This document shows, one piece after another, positions 1-11,764 of a DNA stretch of 64,000 bases. Both the position numbers and the translations under genes were made by a program. Location of the stretch: contig OZ018317.1 of assembly GCA_963969495.1 (NCBI GenBank), positions 225,476,099-225,540,098 of the forward strand. Direction: 5' to 3'. Numbering within the stretch: the stretch's first letter is position 1; each line of letters begins with the position of its first letter. The stretch comes from Ceratothoa steindachneri. Lineage: Eukaryota > Arthropoda > Malacostraca > Isopoda > Cymothoidae. A model generated the notes under the pieces. It was not told where the DNA came from. It ran no database searches and saw only the letters and a list, made by a program, of their open reading frames with translations.

Positions 1-600
1 TTAATTTATTGGTTGGGATGGGTTCTTTGAATATTTTCACTTAGTTCGTCGATAATTCTATTTTTAATCTCTATATAAACCTATTCGTTCTCTTCCTCAC
101 TTATAGAAAATACATTTTCTCAATGTTCTCAGAATATTTGTTCGATATCTACCTCTTCAATTTTGGGTTCTCCTGCTGTGTTTTCTATTTCCATTTTCTG
201 GCCGTTTGTAGTTCTTTCATTATTTTTACCATGCATGCATTCTGTGCAAGTGAGTATGTTAAAAGTGAATTATTCGGTGTTTTTGGTATCGTTCAAGCCT
301 TTATATAATTCTTAAGTTTGCTTGAGTGCCGTGTTTGCATTTTTTACTGTTTTCTGCTTATTTTGCTATTTATTTGTTGCTTTTTTACTTCTGATTTGTT
401 ATAGATTTCTATGTCGTTTTCGTGTTTTTTTTCTTTATCCAGTTGTCGTATTCAAGAGTTTTTATGGTCATTATTGGGTTTATTTTTCATTAATCTAGTT
501 CACGTCTTAATCTTCTATTTAGTTTTAAGTTCTGATGTTTTTATCAGATTTATAGTTTCCCCATTTGGTGATTGATTTGGTGATTTTTCATACTTTTCCA
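1..600. other. AT-rich sequence without recognisable gene
   Basis: T-rich on the plus strand. Short open frames are low-complexity Phe/Ser/Leu strings with no motif. It may be the 3' flank or untranslated tail of the minus-strand element that begins to be recognisable near 600. Confidence 0.5.
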
Positions 601-2260
601 TGAATAAAATGACGATTCTCCGTTCTGCAGAAGGTTTGAAGACTTCGGAACTCTTGCATATTTTTTTGCTTTTCTAATGTTGTTGATTAATTATTTCTCT
701 TATTTTTTCTTTTATTTCTTTCAGCATTTTTTCTTTCATTTTGTTTTGTATCTTCTATGACTTTATTTATGGATTTCAACCCTGCCATCTTGTGAAGTTT
801 TTCTTGTCATACAATTCTCTTCATCGTACACGTATAATTAGGTTCAAACATTTATTCTTTACTGTCTGTAGTTTTTCTTCTGTATATTTGATTCACAGAA
901 GAGTATTGAGGTGGAATACGAGAATGTAAACTTTACTAAAGACGTGTATATCTTCTTTTTGTTGTTTTCTTTGAGGTTTGAGAATATATATAGAATTCTG
1001 AGTTCCACAGTGGCCTTTGAAATTATATCTGTGATGAGCTTCCTGTACCCGTTTCAAGTAATTCTCATCTCGAGTAAAACCCTTTCTGTGGCGCAGAGAT
1101 AGCGTTTACCCCTCTCCCTTCTTGATATCTGAAAGTAGGTTCCTTCCGATCAAAGCAACCTTAAATTTTTCCTGAATGATTTTATTTTCCATTTAGCCTC
1201 GTTGTTATTGTCTCTCTATTTCTGCAGCAGTTATACGAGCTTGCATAGACACTTTACGGTAAGGGCACTGTATGATATGGCTTATATCATCTGCAAATTG
1301 AACTTTGACTCAAGTGGGGTTGCCTGTTGCTGAGACATCTGCGGGGTATACCAAGCACAGGGCTGGGTTCAGGTATCCTCTGAGGGGAAGGGGGGGTCAT
1401 GCAGTTAGTTCGACTTAGGAATGTCCAGTGCCCCTATACTTACTTACGCATTTCTCTCTATAACTTTGTAACATAGTTCTTTCTATGTTTTCAGGTAATC
1501 TCAGCTGTAGGAGGAATACTGCATCCCCCTTTGCCACACTTTATCAAATGCTTTTTATACATATTTTAAAATATTTCTGAGATGATATAGCTTGCCATCT
1601 CCGTGCTTCTTTTATTTCTGATGCCGAAATAATATGGGTCCTACAGGAAGTTCTCTCCCAGGTAGGCGAGTAGTTTTTGATTTAATATTTTTTCGAATAA
1701 CTTCCCAAATTAGAGTAGCGAAGTTGGGCATTAGCTCTCCTTTCTCGCTCGTGGGTGTCCTGGTTTGGCTATAAACATCATTTTAGCCGTTATAAAAACA
1801 TGGGATAAGTATCCTGTATTAGGAAAAGCGTTAAATATTCGACGCATTCCTTCTATGATATTTGGTGGTGCCTTTTCGTAGTTTAATTTAGCTAGTCCCG
1901 ATTTTTTATGAGGCTTTCTGGCGAAATGAGCAAAGCGTGCTTAGCAGTTCCTCTGTTGTTATTTCGGCTTCTCCATTACGCTGTTTTTTCCTCTCTAAGT
2001 TTACCTGGTGATGTATGTGCGTTATATATATCCGTAATGAGCTCGTCTACTACTTGATGTTCAAACTCTACATTTTACTCGTCATTTTCTCATCTGTTAT
2101 AGTGAATATATTTTCCAGTATTCATGGAATATCTCTTCAATGTCTTCTCTCTATGTTTTCGTTTCTCCATTTCTGCTTCGATTTCTATTCTATTCTTCTT
2201 CCATAGTGTTCCCTTTATCTCTTTTTTTTCTACCCAAATTCCTTGAGAGAGTAATTTTGA
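600..2260 (-). pseudogene. I/Jockey-like non-LTR retrotransposon, copy A (decayed RT)
   Basis: Read on the minus strand, this is a heavily mutated reverse transcriptase of the same family as the better copy at 20974-24925. Blocks in order: a linker piece reading TTEELLSTLCSFRQKA near 1.9-2.0 kb, KAFDKVWQRG at about 1530-1560, the catalytic box VQFADDISHI at about 1275-1304, and ARITAAEIER near 1.2 kb. Each matches the corresponding block of copy D. The endonuclease and ORF1 are not visible, so the copy is 5'-truncated. Many frameshifts and stops make it a fossil. Both catalytic aspartates of the FADD box are still encoded. It lies head to head with copy B. Boundaries are approximate. Confidence 0.72.
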
Positions 2261-2640
2261 TTGAGATTATGGATCGCATCGTCTCCTCAATTGAAGAGGG
2301 AAATCAAAGAAATGCTTTGCCACAAAAAGGAAAAAAAACCCGGCCAAACAGAGTAGTCCAAGGAAAAAACATTAGTAGTTAGCACACCACCATGTAAAAA
2401 AGCATCTCCATCATAGTGCACAAATATTTAGACTACAAAAAGAGTTCTCTACGGAAACAGCTTCAGTGAAGTTGATTCTGATATACGAACACGGACTTAA
2501 TACACACAATGAACAAATAAATATTTGTTAATCACAAATTACTGACAAGAAGTGTTTGACGAACCAGCCATTGCGATAAAAAAAGTACAAGACACTAAGG
2601 AATATGGAAAAATCTGATATGATGGTAGAGGTCAGGTTTG
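2260..2640. other. Spacer between head-to-head retrotransposon copies A and B
   Basis: AT-rich sequence between the truncated 5' ends of copies A and B. No gene or repeat recognised. Confidence 0.4.
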
Positions 2641-4250
2641 ACTTAAAGAAAATTGCCAGCGGACACCAGGCACTGAGGAAATACTTTTTATCCATAGTCT
2701 CTCATTAGCTTATTCAGCAGAGACACACCAAAAAATTCTAATACGGGACCTCAACGCCAGCTGTCACAAATCCGACTACCGATGAACCAATGAGATCCAA
2801 AGGTGTCATGAAACCTTGCTCGACAGAAACATCGCCCAGTGCCTTGGCCCAGGCCTTCCTAACTTTGTCACAGCGAGAGCTTCCACGAAGCTAGACATAT
2901 GTCTAGCTAATCAGTATATGCCGTTCAATTACTACATGAAACCAATTTAAGTACCATGCAGTGATCACATAGGGTGCTTCTCACAATTAAAAGGAACCCC
3001 ATACAGGTACTAACGAGAAGCATTAAAAAATGCCAAGATAGGCACGAACCGAGCGCGCTACGGGGAACTCCTTTGAACTTGCCAACTTCCCACATTAGCT
3101 GATCCAATCTTCGAAGAAAATGATGAGGTGCTCAGCAACTTAAATAACAGGTTAATCAGGTTATTCAGCTAGACAACACTAGGACGATGAGGACTAACAA
3201 AAGAAAAATATGAAAAGGCACTGCAATATATAATAAAAGTAATGAAAAGATAATTTAACTGGAATTTGACTGAAAATTTTCGAAAAAATATTAAATCAAA
3301 GTCTCGTCGCTCAACTGGAGGAGAACTCTCAATTAAACCTATATCCATTTGGCTTCTGAAAGAAGAGAAACAAGGATATTGCAATCATTGTCAACTCATA
3401 AAAGCTTACCTAAACAAAGAAGAGATGGGGTGCATGGACATTGTATGCTAATATATCTCAAAAGCATTTGATAAGGTATGGCAAAGAGGGGATACGTATA
3501 AGATTCTTTAGCTGTGCCAAGTGAAAACTTAGTGAGAACTCACTGGACGGCCTAATATTCAACCTAATTGCAGGATTCCTCTAAGGTGGAGTCTTGAGTC
3601 CATCTCTATACTCTGTGTACACCACATACAACCTAGAATCTAGCAACCCACTTGACTCAACAATCAATTCGCGGATGATATCAGCCAGATCATGCAGCTC
3701 CCTTACAGTAATAAGAATATGCAAGCCCGTATGATTGCTACAGAAATAGAGAAACTTAATAACTCAGAAGCTTAATGGAAAATAAAAATCGCAAAGGAGA
3801 AATTGAAACGTATTCGATTGGAAGGACTCTACTTTCAGATTTTAAGTTGGAGGACATGCACTGTCCCAACGCCATTGCTCGCAATGTACTCAGAATGAAG
3901 GTTACTTAAAATGGCTATCGAAGTCACGTCACAGGTAGAATTTAAAAGGCCATCGTGCCATTCTGGACTCTATATTCATTCAGAAACCTCAACAAAAGCA
4001 ATAAAAGGAAAAAATACACGAATCTCGGAAGAGACACATTATTTACTTCACCTCCACACTCTTCTGTGCCTCAAAAAGCACGCGCAGATGAGAAGGAAAA
4101 AGACAAGAAGAATTGTGCAAGAGGCGAGGTTAAAACCAATAAATAAAGCAAAAGAAGATCAGGGAAAAAAATGAAATAAAATATTATGTTAGCAGAAATG
4201 GAAGAATAGATCAGAGAATTGGTCAACAACAATTGAAAACCAAGAAGTCA
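2640..4250 (+). pseudogene. I/Jockey-like non-LTR retrotransposon, copy B (decayed EN-RT)
   Basis: Plus-strand relic whose order matches ORF2 of copy D. The AP-endonuclease is seen as RDLNASCHKSDY near 2740-2780 (GDLNAKC in copy D), followed by TARASTKLDICLANQYMPF near 2870-2925. The RT follows as a KAFDKVW box near 3455-3485, a GVPQGG-type box near 3570-3600 (degraded), and QFADDISQ at about 3664-3690. The C-terminal LYSFRNLNKSNKRKKYT near 3960-4020 and ARLKPINKAK near 4120-4150 resemble the C-terminus of copy C. Stops and frameshifts are frequent. It keeps 3' sequence that copies D and E lack. Confidence 0.75.
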
Positions 4251-5030
4251 TGCAAGATTCCTGAACCCCGTAAACCTACTGCAAAACAGAGAAGAAGCCA
4301 TATTTTATGCATTATAAACTGTGAAAACCCATGAAACAAAACCCCAAACGAAGAAATAAATAGCAAACTGGTGAAGATAGCTGAACTGTGAAACTAAACA
4401 CATGATTACGATGTAAGCCCGATTGTGGAAATATAAGCCCGATGATGACCAAAAAACACCTGAATATGACACCTGGATAACGTAAAAATACACGAAAACG
4501 ATAAACAGACTTACGACAAAAAAAAGCAGACAGATAAACTAAGCAAAAAACAAATAATAAAATAAATAGAAAAGGAAAACAAATGAAAATTAAAAAACAA
4601 ACAAAAAATAAATGTTTTAACGCCACCAAAAGAAAACCCCAAAATTCACCATCAGAATACAAACAATATAATTAATGACAGCGATAAGCCTGATCACCAG
4701 TTGCCTCACACACTATTACTTACACAAAATGCACTCCACCTCACCCTAACACTTACAATGAAAACGTAAACGATGGGTAAACGAGGCAATGCAGTTTTTA
4801 GTTTGAGATGCTGATATAGACGTATTCTTCTTAAGCTCCTTCTTCAAACTCCAGTTTACATCCTACGGGGAACAAAGAGATTCTCACCCATAGGCCGGAG
4901 AAAATTTTTATGTCGGCCTAAACCTCCTCCTTGAGAAAGATGTGTGAAAGAGATTAAATTCAAATGATGAAGGTAACTGCAAGGATGCAGCAAACCCCTA
5001 GGTTGAAAATTACGGAAAGAGTGTACTCAA
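4250..5030. other. A-rich 3' flank, no gene recognised
   Basis: A-rich on the plus strand, consistent with the untranslated tail of copy B up to about 4.65 kb. The minus-strand open frame at 4312-4662 is a low-complexity hydrophobic string with no family resemblance. Confidence 0.4.
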
Positions 5031-5844
5031 ATTGTCACTCTTGTTAGGGGCTTTTCAGTTTCTCTCTAAGCCACCCATAACACACAATAGCCTAGGTGGC
5101 TATAGTCTTGGAGTTGGTGAGCTAGATGTTCAGAGTGATGTGTTCAAAGAAATTGTTTGCCAGCCAAGACTGAACTCTCCTGATTGTTTGTCATGGTGCA
5201 GTCCTCCTGCTTCTCGCACAGGCTTCCAGCGGCCACCACCTGTAACTAGGATAACAGCAACAAATGTTTCAATTTGACAAAGGTTGCAAAGAAGCCTCAT
5301 CTCTCCAAGAAGAGATATGAAGTTGACTCTAATTCACTTCTGTAGGAAGTATAAAGAATGGGACAAAGTGATATTCTCTGCTGAAGCTCCCTTCCGCTTG
5401 CTTAGAGCTACTGAAAGATCCCTCTTTAAGAGGAGAAAGGGCGAGCGCTTTTACGAGTCCTGTATCTTGACTGATCTTGACTACGGAGAAGCATCACAAC
5501 ACTCTACAAGTTTGTTGCTGCTTCTAGTCTAAGAGAACTGGAGCACTAACAGTTTTGCCCAAGATCACTGCTGTGAACTCAAAATGCTACCAAAACGTGC
5601 TTCACCAGCGTCTTTTCCCAACAGTTCATGGCCTATTTGGGGATAATAATTATATTCTTCACCATGATGGTGCACCTTGTCACAAAGCAAATGTAATAAC
5701 AAAGTTCCAGTTGAAAATATAATCTAACTTTTACATCCTTCGCCCTGGAATCTGCCAGATTTGAACCTAACAGAAAATTTGTCAGCGACAATCAAACTGG
5801 CGGTTGGTAAACAGAAGCCATCCATTTGTGGGCAGTTGTAGGTA

Positions 5845-6763
5845 CGAGGGGCGGTCAATAAGTTTTGCGAATCGGTAGGGCAAAACAGAGGAAGGGGGAT
5901 GGCTGTTTGTGGGGTGTTATGACAAGTTATTGCAAGTCAGGACCTGCAGCCGCACGCTCCTGCCTCGTCTATTTAAGAAGCAGTAGCTGATCGCATATAG
6001 TCTTTCACAAATATTTCAACAATGGAGAAGGTTGAGCACCGCGCAGTGATCAAATTTTTGACTAAGGAAGGCAAGAAGGCCGTAGAGATTCATGAGTGCA
6101 TGGTTGCAATGTACACCGACACCGCCCCTTCCTATGAAACCATTACTCGCTTGAATAGGGAGTTCCGCCATGGTCGTGAGTCCTTTGATCATGACCCCCC
6201 GTCCATGCCGCCCATCAGATCTGACCGAAGAGGAAAATGTGGCCCGTGGGGACAGGATGATCCTCGAAAATCGACGGGTGAAGGTCGAAGAAATCCAGCG
6301 AGAACTTGAAATATCACATGGAAGTGTTATCAATATCATCCGCGACAATTTGGCCATAACCAAGGTCTCTGCCCGTTGGGTCCCTAAAAACCTCACGCCC
6401 CATGATCGACTTCAACGTCGTCAAAGTCCACAAGGCCAGAGTTGCAAAAGCTGCCCTGCGCGAGTGAGGATTCAAGGAGCTCAACCAGATCTGGCCCCTA
6501 ACGACTACTTTTTATTCCGTCAGCTCAAGGCTGCACTGCGTGGACGCCAGTTTGGGGACGATGAAGATGTCCAGCTCGCCGTCCAGGAGTGGTTTGAACA
6601 GCAGTTGGGAGATTTCTGGTTGTCGGGAATTCGAAGCCTCAGGGACAAGTGGCGCAAGTGCAATGAAGTCCAGGGTAGTTATATTGAAAAATAATATAAA
6701 ACACTTTTCCTCATATCTCGTTTCCCTATATCCCAATCGCAAAACTTATTGACCGCCCCTCGT
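5845..6763 (+). mobile_element. Deleted mariner element with perfect 26 bp TIRs
   Basis: The ends are perfect inverted repeats starting cgaggggcggtcaataagtt (5845-5870 and 6738-6763). The element is flanked by TA on both sides (5843-5844 and 6764-6765), as expected for mariner target duplication. At 919 bp it is shorter than the usual ~1.3 kb. The missing part is the catalytic centre of the transposase. It sits inside a Tc1-like pseudogene. Confidence 0.9.
6022..6694 (+). pseudogene. Mariner transposase, internally deleted and frameshifted
   Basis: The start codon at 6022 follows the 5' TIR by about 150 bp. The first frame gives the N-terminal helix-turn-helix region MEKVEHRAVIKFLTKEGKK and HECMVAMYTDTAPSYETITR. 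A frameshift near 6210-6240 moves the reading to SDLTEEENVARGDRMILENR, then QRELEISHGSVINIIRDNL (second helix-turn-helix) and VSARWVPKNLTPHDR, the linker motif. Directly after this the two catalytic Asp blocks are missing, and the reading resumes at QPDLAPNDYFLFRQLKAAL, which holds the third Asp. The C-terminus runs to 6694. The protein could bind TIRs at most and cannot be catalytic. Confidence 0.87.
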
Positions 6764-6889
6764 ACTTTTTGAACAAAAATGGATCAATTTTAATCAAGAT
6801 ATCATCACAAATTTGGTCTCCAACATGCAAAAGCGAATTGAAGCAATCGTGAAGAACAAGGAACATCATTGTAAATATAGGCTACGCGC

Positions 6890-7500
6890 ATCAATTGACT
6901 GTATTTATTAATAAAATGGGTTTGTGCTCTAAATCTTTGTATACTTCTCCTTCGAATTACCATACAAACATACTAAAAAAATCAACGTTTGATTAGTTCT
7001 TCTATTTTTTTATATGAAGAAATATAGTACTCTCGAAAGTTTTCACTATGCCAGTAAGTACACTTATACCGAAGTACCAAACTATATCACTTAGGACCAC
7101 TTGTACGGGACCATATCTTTGGTACTTTTAAAAGAATCGGAATTGATCACAAAGCCCAAAGTTCATTGTCATTGGGAAGCTTCACCCATAAACCTGCCCC
7201 TACAATTGGCTATATATTTTCGCACTTTAGACCTTAGAAAATTTAAACGCTCTGAAGATGTCATAAATGCATGAAGAAGCTTAGCAATAATATAAAATTA
7301 AAACAAGTTTTCTCCCAGTCACTAGAATTTTTGAAGTTAATTTTAGAGCTATATTACTATCATAACAATAATAATCATAATTATAATAACTATTATGATA
7401 ATAATAATAACAAGAAATGTATTTTTCTGTCAAGTTACATCTCTACATATAATGAATTTCTTACGAGTAATACAATCAACATACAACATACACTCGGATC
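6890..7500. other. AT-rich sequence, no gene recognised
   Basis: This is downstream of the Tc1 pseudogene and may contain its unrecognised 3' TIR. A patch of (AAT)-type repeats lies near 7360-7415. The open frame at 7271-7507 is Asn/Tyr-rich low complexity. Confidence 0.4.
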
Positions 7501-7885
7501 TCAATGAGATTAGCAACAGACGTGCACACCAAATATCTCACACACACGAACGCATCATACACTCACATTTATAGATAAATGATAAATCTGCCCATCTGTA
7601 CGCACGATTACATACATACCTATATATAACGATTTATTAATCCACAGACAAGTACACACGTTTACATATACACATACATTTGTATGCTTACATACAAATA
7701 CACATTCTCACCCAAACTTACACTTATACACCTAATCACTCGCAGACACCCGCTTACATACGTATACCAATAAAACTACACATAGCTTTAATTACATACA
7801 TTCGTAGCTCAATCGGACATCCATATGAAAATATGCATGCGTTTACACGAACGCACACATATTGTTAAACAAAATACGCATCTAC
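7500..7885. repeat. Degenerate (ACAYAT)n-rich microsatellite-like tract
   Basis: A long run of short acat/cacac/tata variants on the plus strand, dominated by A, C and T. The open frame inside it (7680-7868) only reflects the repeat. Confidence 0.6.
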
Positions 7886-7913
7886 ACATACACAGTGTAA
7901 CGCGCTCGAAAAC

Positions 7914-8008
7914 GGGCCCCAACTTCTGATAGGCTTCATTTCTTAATTTGTCAAATGAAAAAAGGAAGCTGATCGAAAGTTAGAGGCCCCTTTTGGTTGA
8001 TTTTTGGG
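7914..8008. repeat. Imperfect inverted repeat (stem-loop)
   Basis: The left arm ggccccaacttctgatagg continues to cttc. The right arm, gaagctgatcgaaagttag then aggcccc, is its imperfect reverse complement. The loop is about 40 bp. It could be the core of a short foldback element; no flanking duplication was recognised. Confidence 0.5.
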
Positions 8009-8009
8009 G

Positions 8010-9090
8010 GAAGGGGGGCGCACCCTGTATTTAGACAAGCTCTAACATTTAACTCGATCTACTCAAATGTCCACACGTATAACACTTGCACACATCCTTG
8101 CTTCCACGCTATCAATATTATATAAAAATTCCCTCCCGACTCCAGCGCCACCAGAGAAACTGATGTTCTCTCTCTCAGCTTGACTTTTGCAGCTCTTAAA
8201 TCTCACACTATATTTTCCGTGCCTGAATAGACTCAATAATTGATGAAAGAGGGCGTTAAACTTTCTTAAAAAGAATTATTGCATAATTTCTGTTAATGTT
8301 GTTTTTATTATTATGCACAAGCACCAACTCCAATTCATCAAAGAATTATATAATAATTCTATGAAAAAAACTGGTAAAATTGCGTCTTCATGTGTCATTA
8401 TTTTATGAGTAAAAAATCGAACGGAGGTTTGTTTATATAGTAGCCTAACCTATTAAAATTGAATCCTAGGTACCTGTATGTCTTAGCTTTCGAAATACCT
8501 TAGTCGTTATTTTTCGGCCTATTGATTTTTGTATTATTATTGTTAATTTAATCTTTAGAAAAGGCAATAAAACTACGATAGGGTTAATGAGCAATTAGTG
8601 TGATGCAGTGCTCACACTAGTCTCAAAGATGAACCCATCACAGGACAAACAAATTCAATAAACCTATATACCCATTTCGGATTCCAGGAATAGGTTCGTT
8701 AGCCGAGTACAATGACCCAATCGTACGAACTAAAAATCCATAGGGCTGAGGTCGTGTGCGTTTACGGATTGCCACCCACTGATACCTCGAAATAGCACCA
8801 GGCGTAAATACGTGACGTAAATTGCATACATAATATGTATTCATGCCAGCATACATATTGTGTATGTATTAAGGCAAAATACACAAATTTGGCAGATTCC
8901 AGCTCGAGGAAAAATTACATATGTAATTTTTAATTTGTGTTCGCTGTCCCGTCGATACAGAGCGCGTGGAGACCCGTAATTACGTTTTATAAAATCCACT
9001 AAACACGGTAATTAAGATTTTAATGGAAGGAATTAAAGGCCCATGGAGAGTATATTGTTGAAGGCGGAAGACGGCCGATCTGGTGTCAAG
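8010..9090. other. No gene recognised; nested palindrome at 8881-8940
   Basis: AT-rich sequence without coding signal. A perfect 20 bp palindrome (8911-8930) is flanked by acacaaatt (8881-8889) and its complement aatttgtgt (8932-8940), giving a small nested inverted structure. Confidence 0.45.
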
Positions 9091-9775
9091 CACATCACGA
9101 CTCTCGTCCGAACCGGCTCTCGGGAGGGTCTCGATCTGCTCTCAGGAGGAATCATACTTTTGACCGGATTTCGAACCCTTCTTTCGGGAACATCGCCAGA
9201 ATGCCACTCTGGAGGATCTTCATATTTTCTCTCAGGAGGGCGGGTGTGTGTCTCCATCTCTGCTCTCAGGAGGGTTTGGATTCCTCTCACGAGGATCGCG
9301 GTCCATGATCTATATAGGTAACCAGCCCGGATCTGGGGATGCTTTCTTGCTCTCAGGAAGATCTCTAAACTTTCTCTGAGAAGGATTTTGAATCCTGTGG
9401 TCAAGGTGTCTCTAACCTTACTTTAAAGACGTTCTCGAATTCTAATCTAGTAAAGGATACTAACACGGCTAGGGAAGGGGGGGAATTAGATCCAGCGCTC
9501 TGGAGGAACTAGAGTCCTGTTTAAGGGTCCTCACTAAGACGCTCGCGAATCACCAGATCGAGTCTCGGAAAATAATTGAAAGCGGCTGTCAGATGTCTCT
9601 CGGGAGGGTCTCCCACCATGCTCTCGGAAGGTTTCGAAGCCGCCTCAAAAAAATCCCGAAACATAGTGGATTTTGTATCCTGAGAGTCTCTAAACTTATT
9701 CTCAGGATGGTTTCAGGACGGTATCACAAAAGGGTCTCGAAACCTGTCCTTGATCGGCTGTCCAGCCTAACGTAA
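9090..9775. repeat. Degenerate minisatellite with CTCTCAGGAGGGT motif
   Basis: The motif CTCT(C)(A/G)GGAGG(G)T followed by YTNGA recurs irregularly every few tens of bases, for example near 9117, 9141, 9222, 9260, 9598 and 9620. The region is more GC-rich than its surroundings. The copies are too diverged for a clean period by eye. Confidence 0.55.
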
Positions 9776-9959
9776 AGGCGCAGACGAGAGTCAGGGAAGC
9801 TTAATTAGCGGCCCAGCGACACTCATCGAAGGAAGGAGCGCTCGACGCGGGAGGGCTCCGGGTGGGCGAACGTGGGCGAGGGAGTGGGCGTGAGAGTGTG
9901 ACACAGCGGGGTCAGGCATGCCTAGGAATGGGACTTCACCCCGGCTGAAGCGGACCTAC

Positions 9960-10990
9960 CTCACAGAGGACCATTATCTTCCTTCTCTTCTTCTTTATCT
10001 TTCAATTTTATATTCCTTTTCTTATTTACTTTTCTTTTGCCGCTCTATTTTGCCTTTTTTTCTTCCTTTTCCCCCCTTTTCTTTTTTTTATCTTTTGTTT
10101 TTCCCTTTCCTTGACTTTTTCATCTTCTTATGGCATTTTCTCTTACATTTATCCTTATCTTGCCGTTCTTTTCCTTTCCTTTTATTTTCATTTTCTATTC
10201 CCTCAACCTCTTCTTCTTATTTTGTTTTTCTTTTTGTCCCTTTTTCTTCTTTTTTCTCATCCATCTTGTTGCTTTTCCTCTGAATTTTCCTTTGCTTATC
10301 CATTTCTTACACTTTCATTTTCCTTTCTTCTTCCCTTTTCTTTTTCCTTACCTTGAAACTTTCACTTCACTTTTATTTTTCGTTTTCTTCTCTTTTATTT
10401 CATTTTCTTTTCTTTCCCCCTTTCCTATAATGTTCTCTCTTTTATTTTCTTCTTTTCTGTTTTTTTCCTACTCCTTATTCTTTTCCTTTTCTTTTCTCAT
10501 CTTTTTCTCTTTTTTTATTTTCCTCCTCATTTTTCTCCCTTTTCTCTTATTATAATTTTGTTATTTTCTTCTTTTCTTGTTTTTTCCTACTCCTTATTCT
10601 TTTCCTTTTCTTTTCTCATCTTTTTCTCTTTTTTTATTTTCCTCCTCATTTTTCTCCCTTTTCTCTTATTATAATTTTGTTATTTTCTTCTTTTCTTGTT
10701 TTTTCCTACTCCTTATTCTTTTCCTTTTCTTTTCTCATCTTTTTCTCTTTTTTTATTTTCCTCCTCATTTTTCTCCCTTTTCTCTTATTATAATTTTGTT
10801 ATTTTCTTTTTTTCTTGTTTTTTCCTACTCCTTATTCTTTTCCTTTTCTTTTCTCCTCTCTATCTCCTCTTTTTTTATTTTCCTCTTCATTTTTTCTCCC
10901 TTTTCTCTTATTATAATTTTTCTAATTCCATTCATTTCTAAATGTTTCTTCCTTTCATCATTACCTTTTCTTTTCTTCTATTATGCTCTT
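9960..10990. repeat. Pyrimidine-rich tract
   Basis: About 1 kb of almost pure C/T on the plus strand, made of CTTTT/CCTTTT variants. All open frames here are Phe/Ser/Leu strings from base composition and are not genes. It contains the 119 bp tandem array described separately. Confidence 0.8.
10437..10915. repeat. 119 bp tandem repeat, about four units
   Basis: The phrase ttattttcttcttttc starts at 10442 and 10561, and again at 10680 and 10799 (one variant), a constant 119 bp step. The units are nearly identical, so the array is much younger than the pyrimidine tract that holds it. Confidence 0.85.
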
Positions 10991-11139
10991 TCTCTTTACT
11001 TAACTAGTGGAAACGGAGGAATGAATGGAAGGACAGACATACGAAGACGAATTTAACGCTAAAGACTGGAATAATTCCTCTCTAGGTCTTTCGTCCTCGG
11101 GCTGATAGGGGGTATTATAAAGCGTCAGGAGCAAGGTAG

Positions 11140-11690
11140 TAAAAGGAAGCACCTGTACTCATTGGTACGAACTGGTACTCATTTGTGATTGAGGGTAATA
11201 TTGAGTTGCCCAATAGGAATGCAAACAAGAGTACAGAATGGAGTACAAACGGGATCACAAGTTAGAATATAAATTAGTCTACAAATAGGATTGCAGATCG
11301 GGTTGCAGGTAGCAGTAAAATCAAGAGTACAAATGTGAGAAAACAATAGTACAAATTAGAGTACATTTGGGGTAAATTTGCAATACAAATTAGTGCGGAA
11401 ATGAGAGTACAAATTTGAATGCAGATTTGAATAAAGATAGGATACAATAATAGATGCAAATTCGAAAAAAATAAGAGTACAAATAGGAGTACATTTGCTA
11501 TACAAATTAGTGGAAAAATAAGAGTAAAATAGGAAAATATGATTGCAGATTGGAGTACAATCAAGAGTTCAATTTTGAGAAAAATAAGAGTACCAAATAG
11601 CGTGCATCAAGAGTATAAATTTAAGTGTAAATTAGGAGACGAATAAGATTAAAAGTAGGGTCGCGGATTGGAGTAAATTTTAGACTATTT
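11140..11690. repeat. Degenerate short tandem repeat based on AGAGTACAAAT
   Basis: Variants of (a)agagtacaaattagag recur at roughly 15-20 bp spacing through about 550 bp. Purine-rich on the plus strand with many point changes. The minus-strand open frame 11274-11564 only reflects the repeat. Confidence 0.65.
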
Positions 11691-11764
11691 TCAACCGGTA
11701 GATTCTCTGTCTTCCTGCCTTCGTCTATCTTCCTCCTTTCCATCTGTCTTCCACTTTATGTCCG

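Larger units (their letters stand above)
5284..6885 (+). pseudogene. Tc1-like transposase pseudogene, split by a mariner insertion
   Basis: Tc1-type DDE transposase remains. The first part includes KEWDKVIFSAEAPFRLL (about 5355-5405), where the expected SDESPF reads SAEAPF, so the first catalytic Asp is lost. It also includes NNYIFHHDGAPCHKANV (about 5645-5695), the second catalytic Asp block, and LPDLNLTENLSATIK (about 5755-5800), the third acidic block with Glu. The reading stops near 5842. The C-terminal piece EQKWINFNQDIITNL, then MQKRIEAIVKNKEHHCKY, resumes at about 6769-6880 beyond the mariner element. The two halves together cover the usual end of a Tc1 transposase. The sequence upstream to about 5030 may hold the N-terminus but is too decayed to call. 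Confidence 0.78.

Noticed and set aside
4312..4662. 116-codon minus-strand frame with hydrophobic residues
   Set aside because: Low-complexity Phe/Leu/Val string in the A-rich tail of a decayed retrotransposon; no motif.
9918..11056. Long Phe/Ser/Leu-rich open frames resembling membrane proteins
   Set aside because: They follow from the C/T-only composition and the 119 bp tandem repeat; the same phrase is seen in more than one frame.
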